From positions 115,156 through 179,155 of the forward strand of contig JAGHQL010000028.1 in the NCBI GenBank assembly GCA_020080175.1: a DNA stretch of 64,000 bases, written 5' to 3'. Made by a program: the position numbers and the translations under genes. The notes under the pieces are model-generated. The model saw only the letters and a program-made list of their open reading frames with translations. It searched no databases and was not told the origin of the DNA. The number at the start of each line of letters is the position of its first letter. The first letter of the stretch is position 1. Shown piece after piece: positions 60,901 to 64,000 of this stretch. Origin of the DNA: Glutinoglossum americanum. Its lineage: Eukaryota; Ascomycota; Geoglossomycetes; Geoglossales; Geoglossaceae.

Positions 60901-61141
60901 TCGGAGCCCAGAAGCTCGCGATCAGTTAGACAACCTCAAGGAGAATGCCACCGCCATCGAGGAGACTTGTAAGGCTCTCTTCATAGAGTCAAGCTTGCTG
61001 CGGAGCTACGTCGGCAATTTACAAAATTCCATTCGAGCCTTGCAGTGCGTCAGTCCTGCCGCCACAGCAACCCCCGAGCTATCTAATGAAACACCATCCT
61101 CTATGCCACGAAGCAAAAAGAAAAGGAAAAGAAGCCACTAG
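60878..61141 (+). CDS. Unassigned ORF with helical and basic tail, possibly a gene remnant
   Basis: 87 codons, starting at the end of a decayed repeat. A helical stretch (ARDQLDNLKENATAIEETCK) ends in a basic MPRSKKKRKRSH tail. Another frame continues from 61086 to 61346 with AKRKLEHLRQKNETLLNISR, also helical and basic. The two frames may belong to one gene joined by an intron or separated by a frameshift. No family recognised. Confidence 0.3.
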   Translation: MPRPNNYIRSPEARDQLDNLKENATAIEETCKALFIESSLLRSYVGNLQNSIRALQCVSPAATATPELSNETPSSMPRSKKKRKRSH

Positions 61142-61346
61142 CAACACACATTCGCCCCCTCCCTACATCCCTAAACCGGGGCTCATCACCATAGCTAAGA
61201 GGAAGCTAGAACATCTGCGCCAGAAAAATGAGACACTTCTAAATATATCCCGGGGCCTCACGAGTAAGTATTGGCCCTCCGTTAGGAAAACTCGCGCTAA
61301 TCAGTTAAGGGTTCCAACGAATTCAGATGTCGCAGTGGGTAGTTGA

Positions 61347-62115
61347 TGAGATTTTGGGGGTGAGGTCGAAAGCATTGTCTGAACCATAGAAGACTTCTAC
61401 GAGTAGAAAATACCATTCTGATCGCCTCGGTAGCATTCGCTGTCGTATCACTTACCAAGTCCTTGAGCCACGCTACGGGTTGAGTAGTATGTGGGCGCTG
61501 ATGTACAGAATTTAGACACATTTAATTCTATGTCTGAATATTCGTTCCTGGAATTTTTGCTCTCCCAATCTTCGCCAGTCAAAGTTTCTAAATATTTGTT
61601 ATTAGAACGTTCAATCTTAAAACATCTCAATCTAGAGTAGGGCCAGAATTGCGCTCAGTACATATGACTTTCTAAAGAGGGAAAAAACTCTCTTCTAGCA
61701 TAGCTTTAAAGCTGTCTTGAGATTCTTTGAAGGGTACAGTTATCACAGAATCACCGTTATCGGGAGGCCTCTGGTTGCTCGACCATTACAAAAACAGGTA
61801 GCCGCAGACCGTTACGCCCGCCGTCGAAATCGGTTTCCGATTTGCACTGCCAAATTTCTCTCAGGGCACGGGTCTCCAACCATCACCTCAGCCGTATCAT
61901 ATTTAGTCAACAAGACTGCTACCCTTGGCGCCAATCATTCGCCAGGGCCTACAGAGCAGGCAGTTAAGATGCCCATGCATTGTCACAGGTTAGGAGGGAC
62001 CGTAGCAATTTTGAGGTACACGGGCATGAACGAGGCAGGTAAATTGGCATGATGTGAAATGGAGACTTGTTATCTAATGCACCGCTTTCCAACTTGACAA
62101 CAAAACAACAGATCA
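61347..62115. other. Intergenic with one unassigned plus-strand ORF (61717-62052)
   Basis: 0.77 kb. The 111-codon frame at 61717-62052 shows no motif I recognise; it may be chance. Confidence 0.35.
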
Positions 62116-62520
62116 TCATTTCTCCGGAGCGTTATCAATGGTGGTCCATAACGCCTTGATCTTGCCGCCCTCGACAATGATGACGTCCGTGCCTCGGACC
62201 ATATCCGGCTTGTCTTCTGGCCCATAATACCACCTTAGCACACCTATATTCTGGCGCACCGACATAATGCCGTCAGCGTGGAACTTGAAGCCAGGAAACT
62301 CAGTCTGCAGCTCGGAGGCGCGGGCATTGAGAGCCGCGCGACCTTGGATGATATTGTCCGGCGACTCGTACCAGGTAATATCTTCGGTGTATGTATCTTG
62401 GACTGCCGTGGAGCGTTTAGATGCATCGCGTTCGTCGAAAACGTTAAGGAGATTAGCAGATAGCAATGCTCGGATTGTGGATTCGTCCTCAGAAGGGGCA
62501 GTCGATATTTTTAGCGACAT
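62116..62520 (-). CDS. SnoaL/NTF2-like small protein
   Basis: 134 aa from the ATG at 62520, intronless and intact. The pattern is NTF2/SnoaL-like: an N-terminal helix (ESTIRALLSANLLNVFDERD), DTYTEDITWYESPDNIIQGR (the ..W.......GR. block), FKFHADGIMSVRQNIGVLRW, and a closing strand VRGTDVIIVEGGKIKALWTT. Such proteins are cyclases, isomerases or of unknown function; none can be chosen here. Lies between repeats, with no biosynthetic neighbour. Confident about the fold, not about the function. Confidence 0.8.
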   Translation of the reverse strand: MSLKISTAPSEDESTIRALLSANLLNVFDERDASKRSTAVQDTYTEDITWYESPDNIIQGRAALNARASELQTEFPGFKFHADGIMSVRQNIGVLRWYYGPEDKPDMVRGTDVIIVEGGKIKALWTTIDNAPEK

Positions 62521-63040
62521 AACCGTTATTGTTGGTTTATCAGGCACCGGAGGACGAGGATCTTGTAGGTAGAATATATCAGACGTACAATCAATTCTGG
62601 CTACATTACATGGCGGGCGACCGCTGCCCCTTTATCCGCAATTGAGAGACCGTCGCGGTGACATAGCTTTTGTTGATAGATGATTATTCATTCTGAGTAA
62701 TCATGTTGATAGATAATTATTAATTCTCTGCAATGTCAAGTTAAATAACGTGTTCGGTAAGCAAGCTGGCCGTACAAGCATCCGGGCCACCCGCTATGCC
62801 GCAAGGGCAAATATTGCGAATTACTCAACCACAAATAATTATATTGAGTGCAGCTATCTACTATCTACTAGTTTGGCATGTAGGGCATGTACGTGCCGTA
62901 TGTTCTGTTGATCTGCACATACTGCGCTTGTGCACTGCGTGTTGTAGCTGCTCAGGTGCTGCATCTACCGTAGTCTTCTCATGTTCATTCTGAGTAGTTT
63001 GCGTACGAGATAGACCTTCTGTGTCATGACCCGCGGTCGG

Positions 63041-63078
63041 TTACCCGGCGAGGCCGCTGAGCCTCCGCGGCCGGGTAA
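63041..63078. repeat. GC-rich hairpin
   Basis: ttacccggc (63041-63049) pairs with gccgggtaa (63070-63078), and gaggc (63050-63054) pairs with gcctc (63061-63065), leaving a 6-nt loop and a CGCG bulge. It is near a TGTCATGACCC that could be the 5' end of an LTR. Confidence 0.7.
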
Positions 63079-63144
63079 TCAGCTCACGTGACATCGACGA
63101 CGTCTCATCCATATGCAATGCAATCTCCCAGCCATTATGCGTTC

Positions 63145-63245
63145 GCCATCGTGTATATATATGACCCGCTGGCCTCCCGCTTGGAGGTCAGTGATCAGTC
63201 TTTTACATTTCCTGCTGGCTAGAATCAAGTCTATCCTACCTGTTA
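63145..63245 (+). repeat. Dispersed repeat B, copy 2
   Basis: Direct-orientation relative of 57885-57985. If TGTCATGACC at 63022 is the 5' end and ACA near 63315 the 3' end, this could be the inner part of a roughly 290-bp LTR of another family. Confidence 0.65.
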
Positions 63246-63359
63246 GACCTTAGTGTAGGTCTGATGGGTTGCAGTAGCAGTGTGCCAGTATCTACATAGT
63301 CAGTATGACCATTACAGCTAAACAATTAAGTTATACAATATTACACCTTCATGGTACGG

Positions 63360-63692
63360 TGTTATAGCACATAAAGACAGGGCTTGTAAGCTTAGATCAG
63401 TATAGGGTCCGTGCTTAAGCCAAGCTCTCAAGCTTCTTTTTTGACCGACAGAGTTGATTCTTCAATCTCTATCGGTCAATATATCTCTTGTATATAGTTC
63501 ATCTAATAGAAGCCCCCCAGTGGCTTATATCCATCCTCCTACTTAGCCTATCTGCCTCTGACATCCCGCCGGACCTCCTACTGAGCTGTGACACCCATTC
63601 AAGCTCAAGAACTCTTTCGTGAGTCCACAGACGACCTCCTGAATGACCTCCTCGAGCCTTAAGCACCTGCAGCACCCCCCTAGGACCTGACA
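63360..63692 (-). mobile_element. Second copy of the 333-bp LTR, inverted
   Basis: Exactly the same length as the copy at 57411-57743 and similar throughout on the opposite strand; most differences are C/T or G/A. The flanks tacgg (left) and tatga (right) differ, so no perfect target duplication remains. They would match if two transitions occurred. It may be a solo LTR or one end of an element; no internal region was recognised to either side. Confidence 0.82.
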
Positions 63693-64000
63693 TATGACTA
63701 TATAGAAAGCTAGAATCTGTTGTCCTTCAATATGTAATAGAACTAATCACTGTCCTCTTAATGAGGCTAGCGACCCCCTTCAAAAGAGGTACAGAGTCTG
63801 CAATATATGATATCACATCTGAAAGCCCTCAGAATGTAGACGCTACACTGGCACTAATCTAATGAAATAAGTAGAAGCGATATAGGCAACGCTAGTCACA
63901 TCCTTTACAATTATGAAGTAGCTGATCTTTGTTACGGTGGCCACTGGGTAAGGGTCCGGTGGGCCACCAAACAAGCTGAGAAGGAGGGCTAGCCCTGAGG
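63693..64000. other. Unassigned sequence at right edge
   Basis: About 300 bp without a recognised gene; ends near a GC-rich imperfect inverted repeat (ggtggccac...gggccacc, about 63935-63968). Confidence 0.4.

Larger units (their letters stand above)
62521..63359. other. Repeat-rich sequence upstream of SnoaL-like gene
   Basis: A direct repeat tgttgatagatgattattca / tgttgatagataattattaa lies at 62671 and 62704. A GC-rich hairpin and the second copy of repeat B follow. No gene seen. Confidence 0.5.

Overview
The window looks like nuclear DNA of a filamentous ascomycete (Pezizomycotina). The genes have short GT..AG introns, mostly 48-110 nt. Several products are typical of filamentous fungi: a KapC-type bZIP factor, an Atl1 alkyltransferase-like protein, a two-half phosphofructokinase and a cytochrome b5-fused lactate dehydrogenase. 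A Fot1/pogo-class transposon carries premature stops of the kind expected from repeat-induced point mutation (RIP). I have not assigned a genus. No rRNA, tRNA or CRISPR array was recognised by eye.

Region 1 (1-55,343) is a dense housekeeping block of 22 genes on both strands. In order: SLH1/ASCC3-type RNA helicase (runs off the left edge), YKT6 SNARE, an unknown small protein, Atl1, CWC26/BUD13 splicing factor, TFIIF large subunit (TFG1), a long Cid1-family nucleotidyltransferase, 6-phosphofructokinase, HGH1, an OB-fold protein that resembles telomere-end binders, cytochrome-b2-like L-lactate dehydrogenase, a Rab GTPase, the BRL1/BRR6 nuclear-envelope protein, an SRPK kinase, the IMH1 GRIP golgin, lunapark (LNP1), glycine decarboxylase P protein (GCV2), an aromatic amino-acid decarboxylase, KapC-like bZIP, ARP5, IES6 and a DUF427 protein. 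Exon joins were worked out by reading splice sites and homology. For almost every spliced gene the summed exon length is a multiple of three.

Region 2 (about 55,350-64,000) is AT-rich or repeat-rich accessory sequence. It holds a TIR-bounded Fot1/pogo transposon whose transposase has three premature stops. A 333-bp solo LTR with an exact 5-bp target duplication (AAGTA) is inserted inside that transposon. A second, inverted copy of the same LTR lies at 63.4 kb, and a second dispersed repeat family occurs at 57.9 and 63.1 kb. The region also has a fragment resembling a 2-oxoglutarate dioxygenase fold, several decayed tandem-like copies of an unknown unit (58.9-60.9 kb), and one intact small SnoaL/NTF2-like ORF.

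Most neighbours are unrelated housekeeping genes. The clear functional pairing is ARP5 and IES6, two subunits known to form one module of the INO80 remodeller, transcribed divergently from a shared 0.85-kb interval. The most unusual protein architecture is in the Cid1-like enzyme: an internally duplicated, Gag-like helical insert separates its catalytic carboxylates.
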